NCBI RefSeq assembly: GCF_001701025.1
Contig: NZ_CP016793.1
Span: 2,852,001 to 2,916,000, forward strand
Direction: 5' to 3'
DNA length: 64,000 nt
From: Lentzea guizhouensis
Lineage (GTDB): Bacteria; Actinomycetota; Actinomycetes; Mycobacteriales; Pseudonocardiaceae
Shown: piece after piece, positions 7,715 to 16,440 of the stretch
Position numbering within the stretch: position 1 is the first letter of the stretch
Layout: every line of letters begins with the position of its first letter
Position numbers and translations under genes: made by a program
The notes under the pieces: model-generated
Databases searched by the model: none
The model's input: only the letters and a program-made list of their open reading frames with translations
Told to the model about the DNA's origin: nothing

Positions 7715-8494
7715 TCAGCGGCGCGTACCCGTCTTCCAGGTGAGGTACGAGGTGAGACCGGGCAGCAGCCGGCCGGACAGTTCGAACGCCTTGAGCTGCC
7801 AGGGGAACAGGTGCTCCGCGCGCTCCTTGCGGACGGCGTCGACGATCGCCACCGCCACCCGCTCCGGCGTGACCGTCGGGATGAGCCGTGCGATCGCCGG
7901 GATGCGTTCCTCGGCACCGGGGTTGTTGGCGAAGTACTCGCTGGACACCTTGCCCGGCACGACCTCGCTCACGCCGACGCCGGTACCGCGCAGGTCGAGG
8001 CGCAGCGACGCGGTCAGCCCGCGCAACGCCCAGCGCGCCGACTGGTAGCCCACCGCCCCCGGGATCGGCAGCCGGGACACCGGTGAGTTCACGGTGACGA
8101 TCCAGCCGGAGCCGCGTGACCGCATGGCGCCGAGGAACTCCCTGGTCAGCAACATCGCGGCCATGAACGGCACGGCGGTCATCGTGGTCAGGTCGTCCTG
8201 CGTGCACTCGTCGAGGAACAGCCACCTGCCCACACCCGCGTTGTTGACCAGCACGTCCGGTGTGTCCACGGCCTCGGCGAGCGTGCGGATCTGCGCTGCG
8301 TCCGCGAGGTCGGCCACGTGGGCCTTCGCCGAGCCGCCGAACTCGGTGATCCGCTTGACCTGCAGATCGAGCAGCTCGGCGCTCCTGGCCACCAGGTCCA
8401 CATGAGCGCCGTGCGCCGCGAACCGGAACGCGGCCTCCGCGCCGATCCCCTGGGACGCGCCCGTCACCAGCACCCGCTTGCCCGACAGTTGCAT
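7715..8494 (-). CDS. Short-chain dehydrogenase/reductase
   Basis: 259 aa. TGASQGIG nucleotide-binding loop at residues 11-18, VARS after beta-2, NNAG around 88, catalytic Ser in TVNSPVSRLP and YQSAR in place of YxxxK. The lysine position is occupied by arginine, which is unusual because Lys lowers the Tyr pKa and binds the nicotinamide ribose. The C-terminal 60 residues carry a helical extension typical of SDRs acting on hydrophobic substrates. Its start overlaps the MFS stop (ATGA), so it is translationally coupled to a sugar-related operon. Substrate unknown; the Lys-to-Arg change raises the question of weak or altered activity. Confidence 0.8.
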   Translation of the reverse strand: MQLSGKRVLVTGASQGIGAEAAFRFAAHGAHVDLVARSAELLDLQVKRITEFGGSAKAHVADLADAAQIRTLAEAVDTPDVLVNNAGVGRWLFLDECTQDDLTTMTAVPFMAAMLLTREFLGAMRSRGSGWIVTVNSPVSRLPIPGAVGYQSARWALRGLTASLRLDLRGTGVGVSEVVPGKVSSEYFANNPGAEERIPAIARLIPTVTPERVAVAIVDAVRKERAEHLFPWQLKAFELSGRLLPGLTSYLTWKTGTRR

Positions 8495-9702
8495 CAGACC
8501 ACCGATCGCACTCGACTCATCAACACCGCCGCCAGCGCTGTCGCCAGCGCCGACGCCGCGAACAACCCGCGGTAGCCACCTAGATTCGCCAGGATGACCG
8601 CCGTCAGCAAGGGGGCGATGACCTGCGGTAACGCGTTCGCCACGTTCAACACGCCCAGGTCCTTGGCCCGGTCGCTCGCCGCCGGCAGCACCTGGGTGAG
8701 CAGCGCGATCGCCACCGCCCAGTAGATGCCGAAGCCGACGCCGAGCAACGGCGCGGCGATCAGCGAGGCGATCCAGGTCGGCCACACGACCAGCAACAAC
8801 GCCGCGAGCGCCATCACGAACGCCGCGAGGTACACGTACGGCTTGCGGCGCCCGGAACGATCACTCCGTGCGCCGAACAGCACCGCTCCTGCGGCGAGCG
8901 CCACCCCGTAGAGCGCCATCAGCACCAGCAAACCGTCCTCCGGCGACTCGTGCCGGACCACGTCGCCGAGGAAGTAGAGCAGGTACAGGGTGCCGAACGC
9001 GTTGCCCAGGTTGATCAGCAGATGCCCGCCCCAGGCCCAGGCGAAGTCGGGGTGGTCCCGCGGGGAGATCCAGAACGTCGGCCGCACCGGTTTGGTGACC
9101 AGCTGCGTGTCCGGCGTGCGCAGGACGAAGAAGACGGCACCGACCACGACGATGACCGCACACGCCAGATAGCCCGCCTGCAGGCCGCTGACCAGCAACG
9201 TCACCACGACCGCGCCCAGCACCGTGCCGAGCATCTGGCTGATGCCGATCAACCCGCCGACCTGCGCCCGTTGCGCCACCGGCACCCGGTCCGGCACCAC
9301 GGCGGTCAACGCGGCCAGCATGCCGCCGATCCCCGCCTGCACCAGGCACCAGCCGATCGTCATGACCGCGACGGACGACGCCTCGGCCAGCACACCCAGG
9401 CCGGCCGCGCCGACGACCGCGCCGATCACCGTCCACGGGTGCCGCCGGCCGAACCGCGAGGTCGTGCGGTCGGACAGGAACCCGATGAGCGGCACCACCA
9501 GCAGCGACACGGCGGCACCGACACCGGTGACCAGGCCGAACACGAACTCCTTGTCGGCGCCGTCGAGCAACGCGGCCTGCTGCGGCAGCAGGACCTGGAT
9601 CGGCGCGTAGATCGCGAGCCACAGCCCGAGGTTCGCGGCGAAGAGCCAGGCCATCCAGCCTCTTCGCACCGGGACGACCGGTTCGGCCAGCGCCTCACTC
9701 AC
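8494..9702 (-). CDS. MFS transporter, 12 membrane helices
   Basis: 402 aa with twelve predicted helices. Between helices 2 and 3 is the MFS signature LIGFLSDRTTSRFGRRHPW. A second related loop ARSDRSGRRKPYV lies in the C-terminal half. Short cytoplasmic N-terminus (VPVRRGWMAW). It overlaps the beta-glucosidase gene by 8 bp and the SDR by 3-4 bp, so all three are one transcription unit. The RRHPW/RKPY loop style is like glycoside or sugar symporters. Uptake of a beta-glucoside that the neighbouring enzyme cleaves is the natural inference; drug export cannot be excluded. Confidence 0.8.
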   Translation of the reverse strand: MSEALAEPVVPVRRGWMAWLFAANLGLWLAIYAPIQVLLPQQAALLDGADKEFVFGLVTGVGAAVSLLVVPLIGFLSDRTTSRFGRRHPWTVIGAVVGAAGLGVLAEASSVAVMTIGWCLVQAGIGGMLAALTAVVPDRVPVAQRAQVGGLIGISQMLGTVLGAVVVTLLVSGLQAGYLACAVIVVVGAVFFVLRTPDTQLVTKPVRPTFWISPRDHPDFAWAWGGHLLINLGNAFGTLYLLYFLGDVVRHESPEDGLLVLMALYGVALAAGAVLFGARSDRSGRRKPYVYLAAFVMALAALLLVVWPTWIASLIAAPLLGVGFGIYWAVAIALLTQVLPAASDRAKDLGVLNVANALPQVIAPLLTAVILANLGGYRGLFAASALATALAAVLMSRVRSVV

Positions 9703-10942
9703 CGCTGATCACCCTGCGGTACCAGTGGAACGAGTCACGCGGCGTGCGGCGCTGGGTCTCGTAGTCGACGTGCACCAGGCCGAACCGCTGGGAGTAGCCG
9801 GCCTCCCACTCGAAGTTGTCGAGCAGCGACCACACGAAGTACCCCTCGACCCCGGCTGCCAGCGCGGCCTTGAGGTGTCCGTCGAGGTAGGCGATCCGCG
9901 CGGCGTCCTCGACCTCGTGCGGGAAGCTGCAGCCGCTCTCGGTGACGTGCACCGGCGGCAGGTCCGGGTGCCGTTCGCGCAGCGTGCCGATCATCTCGGA
10001 CAGCCCGGACGGCACGACCGGCCAGCCGAACCCGGTGCGCGGGAACTCGTGGATGTCGACCAGCTCGAACGGCAGCGGGTTGCCCTCCGACGGCAGCTTC
10101 AGCCTGGTCGGGTTGTAGTAGTTCACGCCGTAGAAGTCGAGCGGCTGGTGGATCGTCGCGAGGTCGCCGTCGCGGACCGGCAGGAGCTCGGCGACCGAGT
10201 TCGGATAGCGGCCGGTGAGCACCGGGTCGGCGTAGAGCCAGTTGTGGATGTCGCTGTAGGCGTCGGCGGCGGGCTGGTCGGCTTCCGTCGCAGGCCAGGC
10301 GGGCGTGTGGTTGTTGGCGGTACCGACTGCGCGGGCGTTGTAGCCGCGCAGAACCTCCACGGCGCGGCCGTGGGCGAGGTTCAGGTGGTGGGCAGTCGGC
10401 AACGCGTCGAAGAGCAGCGTCTTGCCCGGTGCGTGCTCACCGATCGCATAGCCCTGCAACGTGACCATGGCGGGTTCGTTGATCGGGATCCACATGTGCA
10501 CCCGGTCGGCCAGGCGGTCCGCGACGAGCGCGGTGTAGTCGGCGAACCGGTCGGCGATGTCGCGGTGGAGCCAGCCGCCCTCCGCCTCGAGCTCCAGCGG
10601 CGTGTCCCAGTGGTGGAGCGTGACCACGGGCGCGATGCCGACGTCGATGAGCGCGTCGACGAGCCGGTCGTAGAAGTCGAGGCCTTCGGCGTTGACCGGC
10701 CCCTTGCCGGAGGGCTGGACGCGCGGCCAGGCGATGGAGAACCGGTAGGCGTTGACCCCGAGCTGGGTCATCAGCGCCACGTCCTCGCGCCACCGGTAGT
10801 AGTGGTCGCACGCAACGCGGGCGTTGTCGTTGTCGTGCACCGGAGCGAAGTCGTCCCACACCGAGGGGCCCCGGCCGCCCGCGTCGAACGCGCCTTCGAT
10901 CTGGAACGCGGACGTCGACACTCCCCAGAGGAAGTCGCTCAT
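9695..10942 (-). CDS. Glycoside hydrolase family 1 beta-glucosidase
   Basis: 415 aa, starting MSDFLWGVSTSAFQIEGAFDAGG, the standard GH1 N-terminus, with ATG at 10942 behind GGAGG. Acid/base Glu in IPINEPAMV (residues 165 region), nucleophile Glu in VHVTESGCSF, conserved YYNP and WSLLDNFEWEAGYSQRFGLVHVDY near the end. The nucleophile motif reads TESG rather than the usual TENG, and NEP is followed by AM rather than W. There is no signal peptide, so it hydrolyses an imported beta-glucoside in the cytoplasm. It is first in an operon with an MFS carrier and an SDR, divergent from a TetR gene that probably controls it. Confidence 0.9.
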   Translation of the reverse strand: MSDFLWGVSTSAFQIEGAFDAGGRGPSVWDDFAPVHDNDNARVACDHYYRWREDVALMTQLGVNAYRFSIAWPRVQPSGKGPVNAEGLDFYDRLVDALIDVGIAPVVTLHHWDTPLELEAEGGWLHRDIADRFADYTALVADRLADRVHMWIPINEPAMVTLQGYAIGEHAPGKTLLFDALPTAHHLNLAHGRAVEVLRGYNARAVGTANNHTPAWPATEADQPAADAYSDIHNWLYADPVLTGRYPNSVAELLPVRDGDLATIHQPLDFYGVNYYNPTRLKLPSEGNPLPFELVDIHEFPRTGFGWPVVPSGLSEMIGTLRERHPDLPPVHVTESGCSFPHEVEDAARIAYLDGHLKAALAAGVEGYFVWSLLDNFEWEAGYSQRFGLVHVDYETQRRTPRDSFHWYRRVISGE

Positions 10943-11054
10943 CGATCCTCCAAATGTGAAACTTGTTCGGATCGTAGGCGTGTTGACAGGTTCAGGGAAG
11001 TGAAGAAGCCGGACAACGGGCAAGATGGACGTACCCGAACTACTGGGAGTCGCC

Positions 11055-11669
11055 GTGACGAGCACCACCCCGCTCCGCCGTCAGCCCGTCCAGCAGCGCA
11101 GCGCCAAGAGGGTCGAGCGCATGCTCGAAGCCTGCGCGACGCTCATCGACGAGGTGGGCTACGACGGCGTCACCACCACGTTGATCGCGGAGAGAGCGGG
11201 AGTGGCGGTCGGATCGCTCTACCAGTTCTTCCCCGACAAGCGAGCCGTCGTGCAGGCGCTGACCCTGCGCAACGTGGACCGGTTCTCCTCCGGCATCACC
11301 GAACGGCTCGAGCAGGCGACCCTCGAGCACTGGTGGGACGCCGTGGACACGGTGTTCGACGTCTACGTGACGATGCACCGGGAGATCCCCGCGTTCGGCA
11401 AGCTGCACTTCGGTGACGTCGTCGACATGCGCCTGCTGGACGACCGCCGCGACAACAACGCCGTCATCTCCGACAAGATCTCCGAGCTGATCTCCGGCAA
11501 GTTCGGCATCCCCATGAGCGAGGTGCAGCTGCCGATCGCGATCGCGGTCGAGGCGGCCGACGCGGTGCTGAAGATGGCGTTCCGCAACAACGCGACCGGC
11601 GACCAGGCGATCCTGGTGGAGGCGAAGGCGCTGGTCAGGGGCTACCTGTCGTCACGCCTGCCCGCCTAG
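11055..11669 (+). CDS. TetR-family regulator
   Basis: 204 aa from GTG at 11055, which has GGGAG five bases upstream; an ATG ten codons earlier lacks such a site. N-terminal HTH (RVERMLEACATLIDEVGYDGVTTTLIAERAGVAVGSLYQFFPDKRAV; quoted from the TetR signature region in part) around residues 15-62. The C-terminal ligand domain is of the broad TetR_C type seen in many actinobacterial repressors. Divergent from the GH1-MFS-SDR operon with a 112-bp gap, so it probably represses that operon. Its stop codon overlaps the stop of the convergent HTH gene by 4 bp. Confidence 0.85.
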   Translation: MTSTTPLRRQPVQQRSAKRVERMLEACATLIDEVGYDGVTTTLIAERAGVAVGSLYQFFPDKRAVVQALTLRNVDRFSSGITERLEQATLEHWWDAVDTVFDVYVTMHREIPAFGKLHFGDVVDMRLLDDRRDNNAVISDKISELISGKFGIPMSEVQLPIAIAVEAADAVLKMAFRNNATGDQAILVEAKALVRGYLSSRLPA

Positions 11670-12292
11670 GGGCGCCGGAACGCCGTGCGGCTCCGGAAGT
11701 AGTGCCGGCGCCGTTCTCGAGCAGCGAGAAGGGCGGAGTAGCGGGCACGCTGATGGTCCGCGTCCAGCTGTTCCCAGACCTGCACCCACACAGCCACGGT
11801 CTGCTCGTCACCACCACAGGCGCGCGTCAACGCCGCCGTCAGCTCTTTGTGCGGTCTCCGCTCACCGCGGAGCACCGCCCCCAGGCTCGACCGGCGCAGC
11901 CGGCCGGACTCGTCGGCATGCACGATCGCGCGCTGGGACAGGCCGGTGTCCAGCCACATCTGCCGAAGACCTGCGCTCAGACCATCGAAGGAGTCGATCC
12001 GGCCGATCGGTTCCCTGCGGATGCGCTGGTTGCGGCGAACCCGCTGTGCCTGCACAGCGTCCTCCCACAGACGCCGCGCCAGGCCGACGTCACCGTGGCA
12101 CGCGACCACGATCGCGGACACCAGCGCCCAGCTCGGCACCGCCTTGCCGTTGCACGCCCGCGACACGGTCGTCCCGTGGTAGCCGATTCGCGCGCCCAAC
12201 CTGTCGTTCGTCAGCCCTACGGCCCTCCTCTCGTCGCTCAGCCACCTGCCCAGGGCGACCACCTCCGAGGGACATCGGGTCCAGCGCGACAC
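11666..12292 (-). CDS. XRE-like helix-turn-helix protein
   Basis: 208 aa, GTG start. Residues 10-60 form a Cro/C1-type HTH (LGRWLSDERRAVGLTNDRLGARIGYHGTTVSRACNG in part). A second HTH-like stretch near 115-150 (LSQRAIVHADESGRLRRSSLGAVLRGERRPHKE) suggests a duplicated DNA-binding architecture, as in proteins where a second degenerate XRE module follows. No ligand domain or membrane segment. Its leader contains a 13-bp perfect inverted repeat (12301-12360) that may be its operator. Targets unknown. Confidence 0.7.
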   Translation of the reverse strand: MSRWTRCPSEVVALGRWLSDERRAVGLTNDRLGARIGYHGTTVSRACNGKAVPSWALVSAIVVACHGDVGLARRLWEDAVQAQRVRRNQRIRREPIGRIDSFDGLSAGLRQMWLDTGLSQRAIVHADESGRLRRSSLGAVLRGERRPHKELTAALTRACGGDEQTVAVWVQVWEQLDADHQRARYSALLAARERRRHYFRSRTAFRRP

Positions 12293-12300
12293 GGCAACCT

Positions 12301-12360
12301 CCGCTCACCCGGAACACGGTCGGCCCGGTGCGGCTCAACTCTGGCGATCCGGGTGAGCGG
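12301..12360. promoter_or_regulatory. 13-bp perfect inverted repeat in leader of HTH gene
   Basis: CCGCTCACCCGGA at 12301-12313 and TCCGGGTGAGCGG at 12348-12360, separated by 34 bp. The near arm ends 9 bp upstream of the HTH gene start. The two arms could bind a dimer or tetramer with DNA looping, or pair in the mRNA leader and cover the translation start. Confidence 0.5.
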
Positions 12361-12520
12361 CTGTACAGCTGATCCGCAGGAACGCGAGGTCTGTGGCCAC
12401 CGTTCCCCACTGAGGTTGCGATGCTTTTGCAGGCGCCCGTTTCTGCACCTCAAAGGCAGTGCAGCTTCGAGTGGGCGACGAGTTCGTGCAAACCTGCGCG
12501 CCAGCCCCACATCTGCCAGG

Positions 12521-13702
12521 TCAGCCGAAGTTCCGCCGCTCACCGCGGTAGGTCGGCACCGTGCGTTCGATGCGGTCGCCGTGCACCAGGTGCACCTCGT
12601 CGAACCGCTCGAACAGCTCGCCGGCCTTGGCGTGCCGCATCCACACGCGGTCGCCGATCGCGAGCTGCTCGGCCGCCTTGCCGGTGACCGGTGTCTGCAC
12701 CTCGCCGGCACCTTCGAGGCCGAGCGTCTTCAACCCCTCCGGCAGGTACGGCGAGGGCTGGCGGTCCGGGGTCGGGGTGCCGGAGGCGATGTAGCCGCCG
12801 GCGAACAACGTGGCGACGCGCTTGGCCGGCTTGCGGACGACCGGGAGCGCGAAGAGTGCCGCGGGTTCCGGCTTGAACGCCTGGTAGCCGTCGAAGAGGG
12901 TCGGGCCGAAGAGGCCGGAGCCCGCGGCAAGCTCGGTGACGGACGGGTCGGTGCCGGTGAGCTCCAGGCTGCCGGTGCCGCCGCCGTTGACGAACTCCAG
13001 CTCGGCGACCTGGCGGACCGCGGTGACCACGGCGGTCCTGCGGCCGATGAGCTCGGGACCGGACTTGGCCTGGATCGCGCGGATGGCGAGTGCGCGCAGC
13101 GGCTGACCGGGCGGGTTGTCGCCGAGACCGGCGATCTGGCCCTCGTAGGCCATGACGCCGACGAGCGTGAAGCCGGACCGCCTGGCGATCTTCGCGGCCA
13201 GCGAGGCCGCCTGCGCCGGGGTGTGGACGGGCGAGCGGCGCGGGCCGATGTGGACGCCGGGCAGCGGGCGCCAGGAGACGTCGAGCTCCAGGCAGACCCT
13301 GATGTCGGAGTGCGGGCCGATCGCCGCGTCCACGAAGTCGAGGTGCTCCACCGAGTCGACCATGATGGTGACGCGCTGGCGTGCGGTCTCGTTGGCGGCG
13401 AGCTTCTGCAGGGCGGCGCGGTCGGCGGTCGGGTAGGCGACGAGCAGGTCCTCGCTGACGTTCTGCTCGGACAGCCAGAGCGCTTCGGCGAGCGAGTAGC
13501 ACATGACCCCGGCGTAACCGGGCCGGTCGAGCGCCCGGCTCACCAGGTCGCGCACGCGGATCGACTTGCTCGCGACCCGGATCGGATGCCCGGCAGCGCG
13601 GCGGGCGAGGTCTGCCGCGTTGTGGTCGAAGGCGTCCAGGTCGACGATCGCGAACGGAGGATCGAGGTCCTTCGTCGCGGTGTCGAGTCGAGTTCGGCGC
13701 AT
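12521..13702 (-). CDS. Alanine-racemase-fold PLP enzyme (D-threonine aldolase / amino acid deaminase type)
   Basis: 393 aa, ATG at 13702. N-terminal TIM-barrel of the alanine racemase type with FAIVDLDAFDHNAADL and PIRVASKSIRV, the Lys in ASKS being the PLP lysine by family comparison. GVMAYEGQIAG and VNGGGTGSL are barrel motifs. The C-terminal beta-domain (RVWMRHAKAGELFERFDEVHLVHGD) carries the His/Asp metal residues of D-threonine aldolase-like proteins. Actinobacterial homologues are annotated as amino acid deaminase/aldolase. It diverges from an aldonolactone/alditol oxidase and in many actinobacteria these two genes are adjacent, so a shared pathway is plausible. Substrate not determinable. 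Confidence 0.75.
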   Translation of the reverse strand: MRRTRLDTATKDLDPPFAIVDLDAFDHNAADLARRAAGHPIRVASKSIRVRDLVSRALDRPGYAGVMCYSLAEALWLSEQNVSEDLLVAYPTADRAALQKLAANETARQRVTIMVDSVEHLDFVDAAIGPHSDIRVCLELDVSWRPLPGVHIGPRRSPVHTPAQAASLAAKIARRSGFTLVGVMAYEGQIAGLGDNPPGQPLRALAIRAIQAKSGPELIGRRTAVVTAVRQVAELEFVNGGGTGSLELTGTDPSVTELAAGSGLFGPTLFDGYQAFKPEPAALFALPVVRKPAKRVATLFAGGYIASGTPTPDRQPSPYLPEGLKTLGLEGAGEVQTPVTGKAAEQLAIGDRVWMRHAKAGELFERFDEVHLVHGDRIERTVPTYRGERRNFG

Positions 13703-13785
13703 GCGTCGACGGTACGTCCTCAACCCTTGAAACGTGAAGAGCTTTCACTTACGTTACTCGCAGGTCACACTCTGTGGAGGTACGC

Positions 13786-15066
13786 GTGTGGACGAACTGG
13801 GCTCGCACTGCTTCCTGTGCGCCGACGCGCGTCGTCCACCCGGCGAGCACGGATGAGATCGCCGCGACCGTCGTGTCCGGCGGCCGCGTGCGCGCGCGGG
13901 GCAGCGGCCACTCGTTCAACGACATCGCGGTGGCACCCGAGATCGCCCTGGACCTGGACCGCTGGACCGGCATCGTCCGCGCCGACGCGGAGTCCGGCCT
14001 GGTCACCGTCCGCTCCGGCACACCGCTGCACGTCCTGAACGCCGACCTGCACCGCCTCGGTCTCGCCATGCCGAACCTCGGTGACATCGACGCCCAGACC
14101 GTGGCCGGCGCCGTCTCGACCTCCACCCACGGCACCGGCGCGAAGCTCGGCGTCCTGGCCACCGCCATCGCGGCGCTGGAGCTGGTGCTCGCCGACGGCT
14201 CGGTGGTGACCTGCTCCCGGTCCGAACGCCCCGACCTCTTCAACGCCGCCCGCGTCGGCCTCGGCGCACTCGGCGTCATCAGCACGATCACGCTGCAGTG
14301 CGTGCCGTCGTTCGTGCTGCGGGCCTCGGAGTCGCCCGGCCGCCTCGACGCGGTGCTGGAGCAGTTCGACGACCTGTGCGCGGTCGAGGACCACGTCGAG
14401 TTCCACTGGTTCACGCACTCGGACCGGGTGATCCTCAAGCGCAACAACCGGATCTCGGAGCCGGCGCGGCCGTTGTCGCGGGCCCGCCAGGTCTGGGAGT
14501 ACGAGGTCATGGAGAACGCCGCGTTCGGCGCGGTGTGCAAGGTGGCCAAGACCTTCCCCCGCTACACGAGGAAGCTCAACGAGCTGTGCGGCTCGCTGAT
14601 CTCCGAGCGGACCTACTCCGACTACTCGCACAACGTCTTCGTGACCCCGCGCCGGGTCCGGTTCGTGGAGACCGAGTTCTCCATCCCGCGCGAGACGCTG
14701 ATGGACGTCATCGGTGAGCTGCGAGCGGTCGCGACCAAGCTGGGCGACCGGGACGCGTTGATCGTGCCGTGCGAGGTGCGGGTCGCCCAGGCCGACGACA
14801 TCTGGCTGTCGACGGCTTCTGGGCGCGACACCGCGTACATCTCGATGCACCAGGCGCTCGGGATGCCGTACAAGGCGTTCTTCGACGCGTACGCGTCCAT
14901 CGCGGCGTCGGTCGGCGGTCGGCCGCACTGGGGCAAGATGCACGACCTCACCTCTGCCGAACTGCGGCCGCTGTACCCGCACTTCGACGACTTCCTCCGC
15001 GTCCGCGACGAGGTCGACCCGACCCGCACCTTCACCAACGCCTACCTCGACCGCGTCCTCGGCTGA
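13786..15066 (+). CDS. FAD-linked oxidase, D-arabinono-1,4-lactone oxidase / alditol oxidase family
   Basis: 426 aa from GTG at 13786, chosen because GGAGG sits five bases upstream; the GTG at 13774 overlaps that ribosome site. Residues 8-170 are a PCMH-type FAD-binding domain (VRARGSGHSFNDIAVA, with the His that carries covalent FAD in alditol oxidases; STSTHGTGAKLG). The C-terminal ALO domain ends with VGGRPHWGKMHDL, the conserved HWGK. The enzyme should oxidise a polyol or aldonolactone with O2, giving H2O2. Cytoplasmic, no signal peptide. Divergent from the alanine-racemase-fold gene, with an inverted repeat GTGAA-N5-TTCAC at 13734-13748 between them. Confidence 0.85.
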   Translation: MWTNWARTASCAPTRVVHPASTDEIAATVVSGGRVRARGSGHSFNDIAVAPEIALDLDRWTGIVRADAESGLVTVRSGTPLHVLNADLHRLGLAMPNLGDIDAQTVAGAVSTSTHGTGAKLGVLATAIAALELVLADGSVVTCSRSERPDLFNAARVGLGALGVISTITLQCVPSFVLRASESPGRLDAVLEQFDDLCAVEDHVEFHWFTHSDRVILKRNNRISEPARPLSRARQVWEYEVMENAAFGAVCKVAKTFPRYTRKLNELCGSLISERTYSDYSHNVFVTPRRVRFVETEFSIPRETLMDVIGELRAVATKLGDRDALIVPCEVRVAQADDIWLSTASGRDTAYISMHQALGMPYKAFFDAYASIAASVGGRPHWGKMHDLTSAELRPLYPHFDDFLRVRDEVDPTRTFTNAYLDRVLG

Positions 15067-15070
15067 TGTC

Positions 15071-15148
15071 ACGCGGGAGTCCCGCGTTCCCTTCTGCGGC
15101 ACGCGGGGCCCCCGCGTGCGCCAGGAGAGTACGAAAGCTCCCCGCGTG
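15071..15148. repeat. Intergenic hairpin repeat with GTACGAAAGCTCCCCGCGTG tail (copy 1)
   Basis: Two perfect hairpins (15071-15087, ACGCGGGA-G-TCCCGCGT; 15099-15119, GCACGCGGG-GCC-CCCGCGTGC) are followed by the 20-mer GTACGAAAGCTCCCCGCGTG at 15129-15148. The same 20-mer recurs exactly at 63822-63841 and its last part at 47345-47357. It sits between two convergent genes and probably ends transcription from both sides. Confidence 0.7.
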
Positions 15149-15151
15149 CAC

Positions 15152-15808
15152 TCAGAGGATGGCGCGGACGGCGTCGGGGATGGGCGTGGGGCCGTTCGTC
15201 AGCTCCAGCGTCTTGCCGATCGTCTGCGGTGCGGTCAGCAGCTCGGCCAGCACGGCGGCGACGTCGGCGCGGGTCACCTCGGAGCGCGGCAGCACCGGAG
15301 CGGCCAGGGTGACCAGACCGGTCGGGGCGTCGTTCGTCAGCGGGCCGGGGCGCAGGATCGTCCAGTCCAGGTCGCGCGGCTTCAGGTCGTCCTCTGCCGC
15401 CTTCTTCGCCTTGAGGTACACCGCGAACTCGGGGTTCACCGACGGCGAGTCCGCTGACTCGATGCCGACCGTGGAGACCTGGAGGAACCGCCGCACGCCC
15501 GCCTCGGCCGCTGCCGTGGCGAACAGGGCGGCGGCCCCGAAGTCCACTGTGTCCTTGCGGGCGGCTCCTGAGCCTGCCCCGGCGCCGGCGGCGAAGACCG
15601 CGGCGTCAGCGCCGTTCAAATAGTCGGCGACCGAGTCCACGGTGGCGGACTCCAGGTCGCACAGCACCGGAACGGCTCCGGCTTCCTGCACGTCGGCGAA
15701 GTGGTCGGGATTGCGCACCAGTGCTGTTGCCGCGTCTCCACGGGTGGCCAGCAGCTGCTCGAGAAGCAGCGCGATCTGCCCGTGTCCGCCGGCGATGACT
15801 ACTCGCAT
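15152..15808 (-). CDS. NAD(P)-binding SDR-a5-type epimerase/reductase
   Basis: 218 aa, ATG at 15808. Starts MRVVIAGGHGQIALLLEQLL, an atypical-SDR nucleotide-binding motif (GGxGxI), followed by LVRN (NADP-type), VFAAGAGAGSG, the segment LQVSTVGIESA and YLKAKKAAEDDL carrying the YxxxK-like residues, and WTILRPGPL. This set fits the atypical SDR5 group (NmrA/BVR-like), which includes redox sensors and small reductases. Two codons plus 14 bp separate it from the hypothetical gene upstream on the same strand (15823-16440), so they form an operon. Substrate unknown. Confidence 0.8.
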   Translation of the reverse strand: MRVVIAGGHGQIALLLEQLLATRGDAATALVRNPDHFADVQEAGAVPVLCDLESATVDSVADYLNGADAAVFAAGAGAGSGAARKDTVDFGAAALFATAAAEAGVRRFLQVSTVGIESADSPSVNPEFAVYLKAKKAAEDDLKPRDLDWTILRPGPLTNDAPTGLVTLAAPVLPRSEVTRADVAAVLAELLTAPQTIGKTLELTNGPTPIPDAVRAIL

Positions 15809-15822
15809 GCCCCGACCGTAGT

Positions 15823-16440
15823 TCAGGAGGCGGTGGCGAGCACCTGCTCGTAGACCAGCTCGTTGACCCAGCGGGTGATGGCGGTGTCCTCGACGGGAAC
15901 GCACTCGTTGCGGCCGGAGACGTCGACGGAGAGGTCCTTCTCGTCGTCGGCCAGCAGGACCGAGACGCCGTAGCGGCGCACGCGCGGCAGGCAGTTGGTC
16001 AGGTAGTCGTTGGTGAACGCGACCGAGTCCGGCAGCACGACGGCGGCGTTGCCGTAGCGGGAGAAGGGGACCGCGGAGGCCAGTGCGGTGCGCCAGTGGC
16101 GGGCGACGGCCAGGACGCCGACGATGCGGACGGCGGCCGGCGGGACGCGGCCTTCCATCTCCGGCCACACCCAGGTGGAGACGGTGGTCTTGTCGGCCTC
16201 GGGACCGGCACCGACGCAGACGCGCTCGGCGTGGGCGTCGGCCAGGAGCTCGGCCACGACGACGACCTTGCGGCCCATCAGGACCATCTCGGGGAGGACC
16301 ACGCCGTGCCAGCCGAGGCGGATCGCCGCGGCGGCTGCCAGCTCCTCGACGGACGCGGGCAGTTCCGGAACCGGGACCGGGGTGGTCGACAGTCCCTGCG
16401 CGCTGCCGGGTGCCGCGATCCTTGCTGGGGTGCTGCTCAC
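15823..16440 (-). CDS. Conserved-looking hypothetical protein
   Basis: 205 aa, GTG start, not recognised. Pro-rich first 30 residues, then an alpha/beta domain (LGWHGVVLPEMVLMGRKVVVVAELLADA, VRIVGVLAVARHW, VVLPDSVAFTNDYLTNC) and a charged end. There are no membrane segments and no catalytic signature I can identify. The spacing of 14 bp to the downstream SDR indicates co-transcription. Codon use is that of a real gene. Confidence 0.6.
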   Translation of the reverse strand: MSSTPARIAAPGSAQGLSTTPVPVPELPASVEELAAAAAIRLGWHGVVLPEMVLMGRKVVVVAELLADAHAERVCVGAGPEADKTTVSTWVWPEMEGRVPPAAVRIVGVLAVARHWRTALASAVPFSRYGNAAVVLPDSVAFTNDYLTNCLPRVRRYGVSVLLADDEKDLSVDVSGRNECVPVEDTAITRWVNELVYEQVLATAS

